The notes beneath the pieces were generated by a model, which did not search any database, was not told where the DNA came from, and saw only the letters and a program-made list of their open reading frames with translations. This document shows positions 36,311 through 48,600 of a DNA stretch of 64,000 nt, piece after piece; the stretch's first letter is position 1, and every line of letters begins with the position of its first letter. The translations under genes and the position numbers were made by a program. The DNA is taken from contig NC_037090.1 in NCBI RefSeq assembly GCF_002994745.2, forward strand, positions 30,114,501 to 30,178,500, given 5' to 3'. Source of the stretch: Rosa chinensis. Taxonomy: Eukaryota; Streptophyta; Magnoliopsida; Rosales; Rosaceae.

Positions 36311-36901
36311 TGTTGGAAATGAAAGATCCCACATTGGAAAAGTGACAAATGAAATATAACTTATAAGTGGGTGGATCTCACCCAATTGTACCGAGGCCTT
36401 TTGTGATTAAAACCCAACACCTAACGGGTGGTTAAGTTGGGACAGTATCGGTACAATGGTGGGCCACGGGCCACGCTTGTCGCTGTTTAACATGGTATCA
36501 GAGCGGGTCCTTCTCCAATTGCATCTCCACGTAGGCACGTATCATGAACCCAAATTGGGGTTCCCTGTATTGCCATTGAAATTACCAAGTGTCCAATGTG
36601 GGCCTTGGATTGTATCGACCAAGTCTCCGATATGAGACTTGTGTCCCAATTTCTAATGTGGAAATTGGATTAATTAATTTCACGTGCAGACCTAAAGTTA
36701 GGTTGCACGTGAGGGGGCGTGTTGGAAAGGAAAGATCCCACATTGGAAAAGTGACAAATGAAATATAACTTATAAGTGGGTGGATCTCACCCAATTGTAC
36801 CGAGGCCTTTTGTGATTAAAACCCAACACCTAACGGGTGATTAAGTTGGGACAGTATCGGTACAATGGTGGGCCACGGGCCACGCTTGTCGCTGTTTAAC
36901 A
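36311..36901 (+). mobile_element. TRIM (591 bp) nested in the LARD-like element
   Basis: Two 182-bp LTRs (36311..36492 and 36720..36901) differ at about two bases. GATTC flanks both sides (36306..36310, 36902..36906). The primer site TGGTATCAGAGCGGGTCC follows the 5' LTR, and the purine tract GTGAGGGGGCG precedes the 3' LTR. The interior is only 227 bases. This is a textbook terminal-repeat retrotransposon in miniature. It lacks a recognisable 5S-like sequence, so it is not obviously Cassandra. Confidence 0.95.
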
Positions 36902-37275
36902 GATTCCAGTACACACTTGATAGACTTACCTATATGAGTGTGGAAGTGGAGCCGCTTCCTATGAAACTTGGGCAAGTCTTCTAGAGCACTCATGAATATC
37001 CAGGTAGGAGCGCATGGCCTATTAGTGCCCACCCGCGGAAAATACTTGATTTCGAGAGTTCAGTGTGGATGGTAGTTCTCTGATTTATATTAAAAAAATT
37101 TGGTTCATAGAAAATTTAATTTTCACCAAATTTCTATGGATCACAATTATTTATCCTATGGCTGGTTCATAGTCCAAAAGACACCAGTTCAGAAGCATTG
37201 GATTCTCATTTTCCTTTGGCACTCTATAATTTCCTTTTTCATTTAGCAGCTTCCATTTTGAAATATGTGGGGGAT

Positions 37276-37957
37276 TGTTGGAAATTTTGATTGTGTATTT
37301 CAAAATACTTTGTGTAACTCCCAATGCTTTGAAAAACTATTTACTATACATTTATGCTTAAACGTTACTACTTCATTATGTTCATAATATTATGGCATAT
37401 TAAGGTTATGGGAGTTACAATATTCCAATAATTATCTTACTAAATTTGCATCATATCTCTAAGTATTTTCATATATTATATATACCTGTCACTTCTTGCT
37501 CTTACACACACAATGAAATTCATTATTTTCTATATTTCTCTCCGTAGCAATTTCTCTAGTGAGTTCTTTGTTCTTGCTCTTCCATAATGCCAAAGGGAAA
37601 AATCAAGCATTTCTAGGATCTAAGTTTGCGAGTGTACGCTTACAAGGATTAACGGTTGTTGTACCCTGGAGGGTAGGGCGCCATAAACCTACTACACCGA
37701 GACATTGTCTCTGAGGGGCGAAATCTACTCTTAAAGGTAGTGTTTACACGTCTTAACCTTAAATTTTTTTTTTTTTTTGAAGTAATTATTAGGTGGTGGC
37801 TCGCAAATCCAAAAGATAAGTGTTAGTCTTCTATTTTCAACTTATTATGGCATTAATGTGATTATATTTATTTACTAATAAAATATTGTATTTGTGGAAT
37901 TTGTAGGAAACAAAATTTGATGACGAAAATAACATCCATCTACCAAATTTTCCAACA
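37276..37957 (+). repeat. 3' LTR of the LARD-like element
   Basis: 682 bp, same start and end as the 5' LTR. Confidence 0.9.
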
Positions 37958-39092
37958 CTTAAAAGTTCATTTACTACTACATTATTATTGATCTGGTTTG
38001 TCATTATAAAATATTCAATCTTTCACTTCTGAAGGACTTCAGCTTTTCAAATTCTCACAACAAAAGTATGAGATTGAGAATTTGGGATGAGCAATCTCAA
38101 ACTTGAGAATTCAGTAGTTAAGGATTGCAGTTTGGAAACGAGAGCCTTAGGTGCCATTTCTATGTAAAAAGCCAACCAAAATGGGGAGAGATAGTATTTG
38201 ATACATTATAATTGATTTGATCAGAAACATAATATGTGGTGGACCAAAATGGGTAGAGATAATATTTGATATTTATGTACAAGCAATGGTAGAATTACTC
38301 TTCTGCTTGAACTCCCCCCCCCCCCCCCCCCCAGCAATGGTAGAATTACTCTTCTGCTTGAACCCCCCCCCCCCCCAAAAACAAAAACAAAAAATTTCCA
38401 AACTTAATTACATATGCTAATTAACTAGAGAATTAGAAGGAAAGTTCATGCAATTGACTACATTAGACTCCCAAGAAATAAATACATGCATGCAAAGAAA
38501 CAAAATAAAAGCATTAGAACGCAATGACCAATAAGAATATAAGATACTAGCAAAATTTAAAGGATGAGTGATAATTATATATAAGAATATACTAATTACT
38601 TTACTGATTATACTTTTCATTATTAATTTACAAGTGGTAAATCTTCATATTTCATAACAAATAGAGCATGTATCCTCATTCACGTAATAGAGTTCTCGAA
38701 TGTGTAATTTGGTGGTGCCTTGTGTAATCTTCCTCAATGAGAAAATAATTACATCTCTGACAACACTTATTACGAATATAAGGACAAAGGATTAAAAATA
38801 TTGTAATAAATGTCATGTTTGTAGTAATTACAAGGTCTAAAACAACATCTACCAATTTATGAACCATTTTACAAAATTGATGACAAATGTTTTGTACAAG
38901 TGGTAAATCTTCATATTTCATACCAAATAGAGCATGTGTCTTCATTTACGTAATATAGTTCTCGATTGTGTAATTGGGGTAAATATTTTGGTATTTATTC
39001 TATTTAGGACAATATTTACATGTATATAGACAATATTACAAATTGATGACAAGTGTGTTGTTAAATTGGTAATTTTTTTATAAATAGCCATG
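37958..39092. other. Intergenic with poly-C duplication and 83-bp direct repeats
   Basis: AGCAATGGTAGAATTACTCT is repeated at 38282 and 38333, each copy followed by a C-run (38313..38332 and 38363..38376). A separate direct repeat (about 83 bp, starting ACAAGTGGTAAATCTTCATA) occurs at 38630..38712 and 38896..38978. No gene. Confidence 0.8.
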
Positions 39093-39724
39093 CACTATGC
39101 CACAAAAGCTATTAGACGACAGAGGAGATCTGTCGTCTGATAAAAAAAAAATTATGTTGTCTAGTACGGAAATATGTCATCTGATTTTTCAGACGACAGA
39201 AGGTTTTCAAGTCGTCTGTTGTCTGATTAAACCAAAAGACATATATATGTTAGATGCATTCATATGACAATTATATGTTGTTTGTAATGACTTACAATAA
39301 CAGTTAACTGTTATTTAAACTACCAACACATGACAAAAGACAATTATTTGTTGTTGTACATTTATTTAAGATACAATTATATGTTGTTGTTTTTGTTTTG
39401 AGTCAATGAAAGTTTATATATTTTTGTCTTTGTTTTTATTGTAAGGCCACAATTTTATGTTGTTTGAGTGGGTAAATAACTAACAGTTAACTGTTAGTTA
39501 AACTACTAACACAAGGCAGTTATTTGTTGTTATACATACGTTCAAGATACAATTATATGTCGTTGTTTTTGTTTTGAGTCAACGAAAGTTTATATATTTT
39601 TGTCTTTGTTTTCATTGTAAGGCCACATTTTTCTGTTGTTTGAGTGAGAAAATAACAATAGATTTTTCCTGAATTCTGTTGTTCTTAAGTAGCTCCAACA
39701 ACATATTTTGGCTTTGATTTAGTG
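39093..39724. mobile_element. Probable small CACTA-derived element
   Basis: It begins CACTATGCCACAAAAGC and carries the ATTAGACGACAGA / CTGTCGTCTGAT inverted words also seen at the end of the large CACTA element at 55224 (CACTATGCCAAAAACTGC, CAGACGACAGA). The proposed right end is TTTAGTG at 39724. The 3-bp flanks (ATG / GTC) do not match, so the right end or the insertion history is uncertain. The interior is a two-copy tandem repeat of about 182 bp. Confidence 0.55.
39298..39655. repeat. Two-copy tandem repeat, period about 182 bp
   Basis: CAGTTAACTGTTA-led units start near 39301 and 39483; both contain TTGTTTTGAGTCAAYGAAAG and TGTAAGGCCACA. Confidence 0.8.
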
Positions 39725-40139
39725 GTCGCATGGTATTTCAGATGTCACATTTATATTCCTATCAGAATGTAATCTGGAAACTACACAAATGACATATATT
39801 CTTCAATTTGTCATTGCAGCTAGCAAATACATCCATAATTGTTTCATACATAAACCTAATGTGCATCATCTCAATAAACTCATAAGGCAAAAAACTACCA
39901 TCTAGAACAACTATACTAATCTAGAGAGTCTAAGTAGCAGAAGCTTTTATTTATCCAATTATGTAACAGCTCTAGTTCTTCAAGAAGCGGATAGTCCTCC
40001 AGAGATATCAGCTAATTGAGGCATCAGAGTTTTGAAGAAAAAACAGTCATTGTTCCATATAATTCCTGCAATTGGCCAACAACACAAACACAGAAATTTA
40101 GTAAATTAAGATGACATATTTCAAAAGCAAAACTTAGTA

Positions 40140-42349
40140 CAAAATCACATATCACATTGCAGCTGCCTCATGCTCAGAACAAGGATTGATACTTGTTTAC
40201 ATTATAACTATATACATTCAATTACCACCCTTCTCACCTCATTTTGTGCTTTTTCAACACCAGAGGGTGTTGGAATTTAGTTAGAATATTTCAAAATACC
40301 AGCTATATTTGAAACCTCGATTGGACCTTTAATTACAGATGGCAATAGTCATTAACTCTCTTTGATTGTGATTGACACAAAGATTTCATCAGTTTACTCA
40401 TATATCATTCATTTGTTCAAAGTCTGCAATTATGGTGGTTCCTTATTTGCTTTCTTCCGTTTTGATTTACTCATCAATATCAAGATATATGTTGTCTTTG
40501 TGTTACATAAGTTACACAGTTTAAATGTCATTCCTATTTTGACGTTTTCATTCTTCCTAATCAATGTCATAATATTCCTTTCGGTTACATAAGTTACATA
40601 GCTTAATTGCTATTGTTAAATTATCATCACATTGATCATTCCTGCCATATATATAATCCCTAGCTTTCCAGATAAAAACACACAACAGAAATTCATCCTC
40701 CTTTGTTTCCTTTTCGAGCTCAAAGTATTCATGTGTTTCCTTTAATTTGTCTATTCTACCACAAGAAAGTTTCAAGCTGTTCGACACGATCTGAGTATTG
40801 TGAGTGTACACCTACAAGGATCGAGGTTGTTGTACCCTAAAGGGTAGGGCGCCACAAACTTGCTACACCGAGATATTGTCTCCGAGAGGCGAAATCTACT
40901 CTTAAGGGCAGTGTTTACACGCCTCAACCTTAAACTCTTTTTGAAGTAATCATATGGTGGCGGCTCGCAAACCTAAAAGATAAGTGTTGATTTTCTATTT
41001 TCAGATTATTATGGCATTAATGTGATTATATTTATTTACTAATAACATATTATATTTGGGAAATTTTGTAGGAAACGAAATCTGGTAACGGAAGTAGCAT
41101 CCATCGACCAAATTTTCCAACAGAGGGTTCCGCATAACTGTATAAGCTCAGTCATTGTCCATACCAATACGGCTGAGCTGGCATCAGTTGCTGCTAAAAA
41201 CATGTCCTGCAAAAAGATTTCACCTTTTTTAATTACTAATTGCACTGTATAAATATCGATCTTTCATTTATGAAGTTGTAAATTGTTTCTAGATGTCTAA
41301 TATGTTATGTTGATAGAAGTTTAGCTAGACTAGAATTAAGGGTCTAGAACTCTAGTTTGACAGTCTAGCTAGCTACATAACATGCTACATCTTCTGGCAA
41401 GTGAACATGTATGTTAAAGAAATATAAAAAGTAAATAGACAAAAGAAAACATGTTGAGGTGCCTGTAGAAAGAGGCAAAATAGAACGTACAGTGATGACA
41501 CCCTTGATTTGTTCAATTTTGAGGAGTATTGCTTGACTCGAATCCTTCTGAACTCGAAGCAGAACATTAATGAGATCTTCATTCTCTGTTTTAGGCCTTT
41601 TAGGATCAAGGTGTTCCTCTCTCACTTTGTTATAGAGATTGTCCAAGTTCTTAAATCACTTGTCTACTCTTTGTTCAAGACCACTGAACTTGTTTATCCA
41701 GCTGATCCATGGTAGAAAATCTGATACATAGAGTCCTCCCAAAAGGACCACCGACTCTTTAAGCAACTCATGACTTCTGCTCATGCCAATTTCACCTTCC
41801 CCATCATACTTCTTACCAAAAGCACAGCGACACAAAACATTGTTGGCCAAGGTAACTGTCACTTAACTGAGATTGACAATATCATTACACTTATGAGCTA
41901 TTGAGTCGATCATAACTCCAACCTCTTCATCCCTCACAGACTGAAACATTTGGACCTTCTTTGGACCAAGTAGTTCCAAGATCACAAACTTCCTTACCTC
42001 TCTCCAATACTCACCAAAAGGAGCAAACGATAGATTGACACATCCATAGCTAAGCTTCTTTGCAACATACAAGGCTGGTCTGCCTGAAAAAAATAGGTCA
42101 TGAGTTTTCAAAACCTCTCTTGCCATTTCGGCTTAGGAGACTACTAGAGTAGGCCTCAAGCCTAATTGCAAGAACATGATTGGCCCATATTACCTAGAAA
42201 GATGTTGAAGAACAGAATGGGTCAATTCATCATAAAGATGGTGCAGGTGGCCTCCTAGGACCAGGAGGCAACCACTTTCCTCTAGCATTTTGCTTCATCA
42301 AAAGGAAGAAAATGAAGGGTATGAGAAAAACAAGGCGTAGAAGCACCAT
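40140..42349 (-). pseudogene. Cytochrome P450 (CYP71-like) pseudogene, split by a solo LTR
   Basis: On the minus strand the 5' end (42349 down) encodes a membrane anchor LLRLVFLIPFIFFLLMKQ and the hinge KWLPPGPRR, then shifts frame. The open piece 42126..41863 gives LKTHDLFFSGRPALYVAKKL and SFAPFGEYWREVRKF (helix C, WxxxR). TAA (in VNLS-stop-VTVT) and TGA (in VDK-stop-FKN) interrupt the exon, which ends at a GTACGT donor (exon low end 41491). Exon 2 (from 41206) carries the I-helix DMFLAATDASSAVLVWTMTE; a few codons later an 8-base insertion and the solo LTR interrupt it, and remnants continue to about 40200. The heme-binding Cys region is missing. Family assignment is firm; subfamily is inference. 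Confidence 0.88.
40268..41122 (+). mobile_element. Solo LTR inserted in the P450 exon
   Basis: 855 bp from TGTTGGAATTTAG to CCAAATTTTCCAACA. GAGGG flanks both sides exactly (40263..40267, 41123..41127). Its last 330 bases closely match the end of the 682-bp LTRs at 33624 and 37276, but its first 500 bases do not. A single LTR with intact duplication indicates LTR-LTR recombination after insertion. Confidence 0.93.
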
Positions 42350-42691
42350 GGATAAAGATAAGTAAGAACTCATGTAGCTAAAGAGCAAAGTTCAAGTCTG
42401 CTTCCAACTCCACAGAGCATAACTTATTTAAGTTTAGCCGAGTTATATTGTTTACTCTAATATCTAGTAGCTGCATTTATCTACATTCTTATATTTTATC
42501 TCCTTTTTCCTTGGCAACCAAATAGACAAGAAGGTGGTAACAATGAAGACTCCATGTAACTAACTAGATAGCCTGACATACATTTCTTCTTTTCTAAACG
42601 CCTACTAATTACTTCATACATTTCAGATATATATCATTTCAGTGCTGCAACTGATAGTTTATCTGGAAAATCAAACAAAATTTCTTACCAT

Positions 42692-45600
42692 TTATATAAC
42701 CCCGTGTAAGAAGGGATAAGAGTGATTTACCTTTGTGTCGAGTAAACCAAGGAAATCATCAGGCACTCCTTCAAATCTGCAGTAGATTGGAGCAACAATA
42801 TTGATCATAGCAACTTCGAATCTCCGGTAAATTGGAGCAACAATATTGATCATAGCAACCTCCACAGTCCACACAATCGATCTCAGAGGCCCCAAGTTCT
42901 TCTTCGTGTACCCATACAAATTCAATACAAACATCATTATGTAAATCATTGCCAACCCAAAAACCTTCAGGTACTTCAACTCCTTCTACAACAAAATTCA
43001 ACCAAAGGAAGAGAATCAAAACAAACCGTTTGGGATATAGAACAATGAAACTATCAATTTCTGGCTGCACAGTTTTTCAGAGACAATAAATCAAACAATT
43101 CATCATCAATTTTGGAAAAGGCTCTATTACTAGACTCACCTTAGCTCTGCTTGTCCCATCATTCATAGGCTTCATTCCCCCAGCGATCTATTGAAAAGAA
43201 ATTCAGAAAAAGACCAAATTTGACACAACTTAAAGTGTAACATTTAGGCAGGAACAGTTTGGCTTTGAGGATTTAAGAAAAATTCATTTGTGCAACAATG
43301 AAGTTGAAATTTTCCAGAACGAAAGCTGACATATTTATGTACGACATACTTAAATTTCAAACTAATCAGAGTTCGAGAAATAAGGGAAATGATGGATACA
43401 AATAGACTGAACTGTCAGGTCTCAGAAAAATATAGCTAGTAGCAAAATCAAAATAGAAAATCCACCAAAAATACATTTTACAACCAATTGACAAGAAATC
43501 AATTTTGAAACAACTATTGGAATGTCTAATTCAATATATACAAAGACATAGGTTAGATGATTCAAATAGAAGTTAAAATCTCAGAAGAAAATTAGAGGGT
43601 ACACTAAAAATTCTGGAACTTTGCCAAAGCAGACCAGACTCAAAAGAAAAATCACTGAAGATCCATTATACATCGAAATAAGGTGAAACTTTTCAAATCA
43701 TTTTTTACCTAGTAGAACAGAAATATATCAAAATTTCACGATATTTAGAGATCAGTAAGTAGGGCAACACAAAGCTCAAAGTTAACATATTAGCAGCTTT
43801 CTCAGAAAATTCAGCAAAACTGTTTTTATCACAATATGAAGTTTTGATTTTAAAGTTGGTTTGTTTTGAGAGTAAACAAGAGAGACACAACAAAAAGAAC
43901 TAGCTTACAAGCCAAAAGAATAGCTACTACATTGGAGAGTAGGGAATACAAAGAGGATGCATGAAGCATTAATACCCCATTTGGCTTTTCATATCCCAGG
44001 TAGTAACTAAACTAAACTAACCATCTACAATCTGGTTAGATGTTTGGGGTGTAACTCTATGCTTGTCAAATTGCACTTAAAAATCACATAGGAAAACGTT
44101 CCAACACAATCACACCAATTACATATCAAATCATAATCAAAGCTATAGAGAAAATTTTGCTTTCCCTACCTCAAGCCTTAGCTTTCAGCAGCTAATACAG
44201 CAAATAAAATACCAATTGCTAACACCCACATTGTATTTTACAAATCCAGCCACCTATACCAAATTTACAACAAATCACACCCAAACTCTTGGAAAGACTG
44301 AAACAGAACGAACTTACTTGAAAAGATAGGAAATTTGAACTTACTTGAGATAGCTGCATACACAGAAGGATTTCAGTGTTCTTCACCAACCACTTGGCTC
44401 CATCCTTCATAAATCCCACATAGCTGCTGTCAAACTCCTTTTTGAACATAAGCCATCTAAAATTGCAATAAGCTTGTTAATATAAGGATTAATTTCAGTT
44501 TACCCCCCTGAGGTTTGGGGGTGTGTTGGATCATAATTCATATACATATTTGTCCCCTAAAACATGGAAATTACTTGTTCTAAAGTCCAAATTTAATGTT
44601 GACTAATCTAATTTCATTATTTCCCTAATCTTGTACTTTTGCTTAACCTTTGTGTTTATTTATATATATTTATTATGTTTTCCTTATCATGTTAGGAAAT
44701 AATGGAGAGGAAAAAGTGAGCTAGACAAGAAAGGAGAGGCAGCCGCTTGACCAAATGAACTCCGAATGAGTTGAAACTTTCCAGTTTCATCCTAGACATC
44801 CCAAGGATCATTTGTTATGAAGAGTTCCAGAGCTAGTTTTGAGTGAAAGGTCTTCAAAAAGTCAGTCTAATTTTCTAAAAAATGAAAACTGGAAAACTTG
44901 ACCTGTACGTATTTCAGAAGCATTTACGGTGGAACCACAGTGAATTTAACTCTGAAATTTTACCAGGATGATCTCAACTCATGGAGGAACATTTTATATG
45001 AAGAAGTCAGAGGCCCATTCCAAATTCTTGGTGGAGATATAATTGACGGAATAAAGGAGCAGAAAGTGAACCCATAATATCCATACTCCACCTCCATACT
45101 TCCACTATCATATTCCATCTCATTGAAAGTGGAATAATTATTATTTCCACTATCATACTCCTCTTTCTCTTCTCTATATAAACATCCCTTCATCACACTC
45201 ATAGATAACCAATTCCTTCATCCATTACATTTTCTTTCTCTCTTCATCTCCTTCACAAAACCTCCATATCCACCTCCCAAAATCCAAACCCACAATACCC
45301 AATCTACTCCATCTCCTCCATCATCACCACCACAACTACTATCTTCCACCACCATAAACTTCATCACCACCACTCAAAGTTAGCCAAAGGAGCATCATAT
45401 CTTCATCACCATTCCATTCATTATCACTGACAGGGTCCGCCCCGGATTCCACCCTGGAATCCGAAGTGGCCCCGCTGGACCCACCTTTAAAGAAGGTTTA
45501 CCAAAAATTTCGGCATAACCTCCCTTAAAAATGGGCAACCCAAAACCTATAGAATTTCAATTTCACTTCTAAACAACCCTCCCAAAACTCCTGGAGCCAC

Positions 45601-48600
45601 CCTGCTCCCAAAACCGCACAACTTCACAATTTAGAGTATCAAATTATCCCATTAACACAAATTACAACCACGTCATAGGTTACAATATTTATACAAAAAT
45701 CTCAAGGTTATCAGAGCAATCTAGAACCAAAAGAACAACGATACACATAGTAGGTTAGCAAGTAACCTACGAGGGATAGATGACAGCGGTGGTGCTAAGC
45801 CTCAACTCCTAAAGCCGAACAGCTACACTGCGAACTGGGCATTTGAAACCGAAGGGCCCAGGGGAAAGTACATAAAAACGAACGTTAGCGTGAGTAGACA
45901 AAAATAAACAATTTTTAATAAAAATGATTTTATACTTTCCCACATTTATTTCTTTAAAATTTCCGATGCATGCAATGATTAACAAAAATAAAACAAGAGG
46001 AGTTCCGCTCATGAAAACCAACTAGCCCCGCTAGTCACATACGATTTAAAAGAAAAAGTTGAAACTCTGATACTCAAGGAAAAATAAGACCAGCCCCGCT
46101 GGTTAAACGAAAATCGAGCTAGCCCCGCTAGCCTAAGTAGTAAAGTGAGTAGGGGAAGGCGATAGCCATACGAGTGAGCCTCCCAGGCTCGGGTGATAGC
46201 CTCCCAGGCTAAAATACTCCCATTACTCCCGTAATATACCCTCACGCCACTATGTGTAGCGATAGGATACTGGGCTTCAGAATTACTGTCACAGAGACAG
46301 TAACCAGCGCCACAAAGGCGGAGGGCTTCGGTGATCCCATCACCTCGCCACAAAGGTGGAAAATCAATGCTAGCAATGATAAGTCACCCAAAGTATGGCA
46401 AAAGAAACCCGAAAACCAAGTAAATCCATAAGTACATAAAGCTTCCCCAACTCTCGTAAATGAATGTCCAACGACGTGTCCCACACGCCAGGATAAATCT
46501 CATCATCAAAATAAATAGGATATAAATAAGTATAAAGATTAATTTTATCGAATCTCATAGAAATCTCAAATCGCCGAATATAAGTATAATATAAATAGTA
46601 TAAATCCGGAAATCATATCGGAAATAAATAAATAAAAGAAGATAAGCGTAATCCAATGACGTGACCCCGCACGCCATAAAATCTTCAAGTAAATCAATTA
46701 ACCGAAACCGTTTCCGAAATAACCATATGCTCGAGAGAGTAAATTAATAAATAAATTATAACTTCGGAACCGATTAAATAAATGCATGCATCAATCTTAG
46801 AAAAATAAAAGTCCACTCACAATAAACGGCTAACGTGGTATCCAAGCGTAAGGATCCTCGTCGAGCAATAGGTCGGTATCACGTCCTGTACACAATTATA
46901 ATCCGTAAACAACAATTTGATAAATATTTACGATAATCAATAATTAATCTCAAAACCCATAACCTCAACTTCTCCAATCCTCTTCCACACCCAATCAAAC
47001 TTCACCATTAATATCCATCCGTCGATTAATGTATTCCATATCGGAACAAGGGAAATCCGAAGGTCGGATTCCCTCAATTCAACAACCGAAACTCCCAAAC
47101 TTCGGAAATTCATAATCCATGCCAAACTTCTCCCAAAATTAACCAAAATCACATATTTAACCTCTACAACAATTATAGAATTTAATAAGCTAAAATTTGA
47201 AATTAAAAAGCACCCCTACGCGCCTCCACGCGCAACCTACAGTGACGGCGCGTGGGCCCCACGCGCCGAAGGCCACCACCTCCGATGGCCACCAAATTTC
47301 GGCAGCAACAACTACTCAACACGCCCAATCTTTTTCTCAACTACAACACAATCTAATTTTACCTTGAAACAGTCGAAATCAACCGGTGAAGAAAACCCAG
47401 AAATTCAAGAACCCTAGGTTGTCGATTCTGCCTCTACACGGCAAATTGGAATGCAAGGCCTTAGGGGAAATGATCTCCGTCGAAAACCGAGCCTTCGACG
47501 CCGGTTTGGTGGCCGGAAACGAAAGAATTGCCGGAAAACCCCAATCTGCTACAGTTTGCTTCCCGCCGTCGATTCTCGTTTCTCCGGCCAAATTGGCGTG
47601 ACTCACGGGTACTAGCGTGAAGAGGGGGAGTAGGCGCGCCGGTGATGATCGGTGACCCGTCCCCAGGTGGCCGGTGAGAGGAGAAAGATAGAGGCTGAAA
47701 GGGAAAGAGGGAGAGATCGGGGGAAAGAGAGAGAAAGGGTGGGTTTCCGGTTTTGGGAACCTACCACAGTAAAATTTCCATATATATAAATTTACCATGA
47801 ACAGTAACTTCCTTAATTCGCTCATAACTTTCGCATACGAACTCCGATTTTTACGCACCACATATGCACGCGCTCGGTTTAACGTCCTCTACAACTTTCA
47901 TGAAGGAAATTTTCTCAAATTTTGACCCGAACAAAAAGTCGACTTTTAGGGCCACTAAACGTACTGAAACGATAGTAAAAGTGAAAATAAAGGTTGTTTA
48001 CCGTCCAAATGACTAGTAAACGGGTAATTGAGATACGGGACGTTACAATCATCATCAAGAAGTTCATTATCCATCCATTCCACCATCAAGGAGGATTCAA
48101 GGAGCATTGAAGGAGAAAAATGAAGGAGAAGCTACCCATTGATTTGTCAAGCTTCAACTAGTTCTTTCTTTCCTTAACTCTTTAATTTACCTTGATTTAC
48201 TTTATAGATTTGATGCCAATTTGTATGACTATGAGTGAGTAGTTACTTTGTTGGGGCTAGGGTTGAAAGCCCTAGCCAAACTTGTATGAATTGATATTTT
48301 AATTTACATTTGAAGTTATTTGTTATTTTCATCTTCATATGCTAATTTAAGAAGTGAATGCATTCATTCAAACTTAACTATTTTGAATGTGTTGTGTTTG
48401 TCATCTCATGAAAAAATGTTGAGGGAGCAGTTAACCTTGAGCATTGATAGCATGATAGCATCCTCTATGTGCATGTGAAGGTTGTGAGTTAAAATCACCT
48501 AGATCTAGGATTGGTTTGCTTGCATGATTATCTAAACTCAAAGATTTATGCATTTAGGAACAATAAATTGAGACTTAACCGGTAATAGGATTTGTTCTTA

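Larger units (their letters stand above)
33624..37957 (+). mobile_element. Non-coding LTR retrotransposon (LARD-like)
   Basis: Two 682-bp LTRs (33624..34305 and 37276..37957), TGTTGGAAATTTTG...CCAAATTTTCCAACA, agree at nearly all positions (about 20 differences by eye). Flanks CATAA/CTTAA agree at 4 of 5. A purine tract GTGGGGGA precedes the 3' LTR. The 2970-base interior (including a nested 591-bp TRIM) has no gag or pol reading frame, so it depends on another element for movement. No standard primer-binding site follows the 5' LTR, which begins ATCTTAAGAGTAGA. Confidence 0.9.

Noticed and set aside
36311..36901. Cassandra-type TRIM
   Set aside because: I could not find the 5S rRNA-like promoter sequence that defines Cassandra LTRs.
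33624..37957. Interpretation as an autonomous LTR element
   Set aside because: No gag, protease, integrase or RT motif in the interior in any frame.
37958..39092. CRISPR-like or satellite array
   Set aside because: Only two copies of each repeat with unequal spacing; plant nuclear context.
47379..47861. 160-codon minus-strand frame in the inner LTR
   Set aside because: Lies in LTR-like sequence, with no family similarity recognised and a neighbouring plus-strand frame over the same bases.
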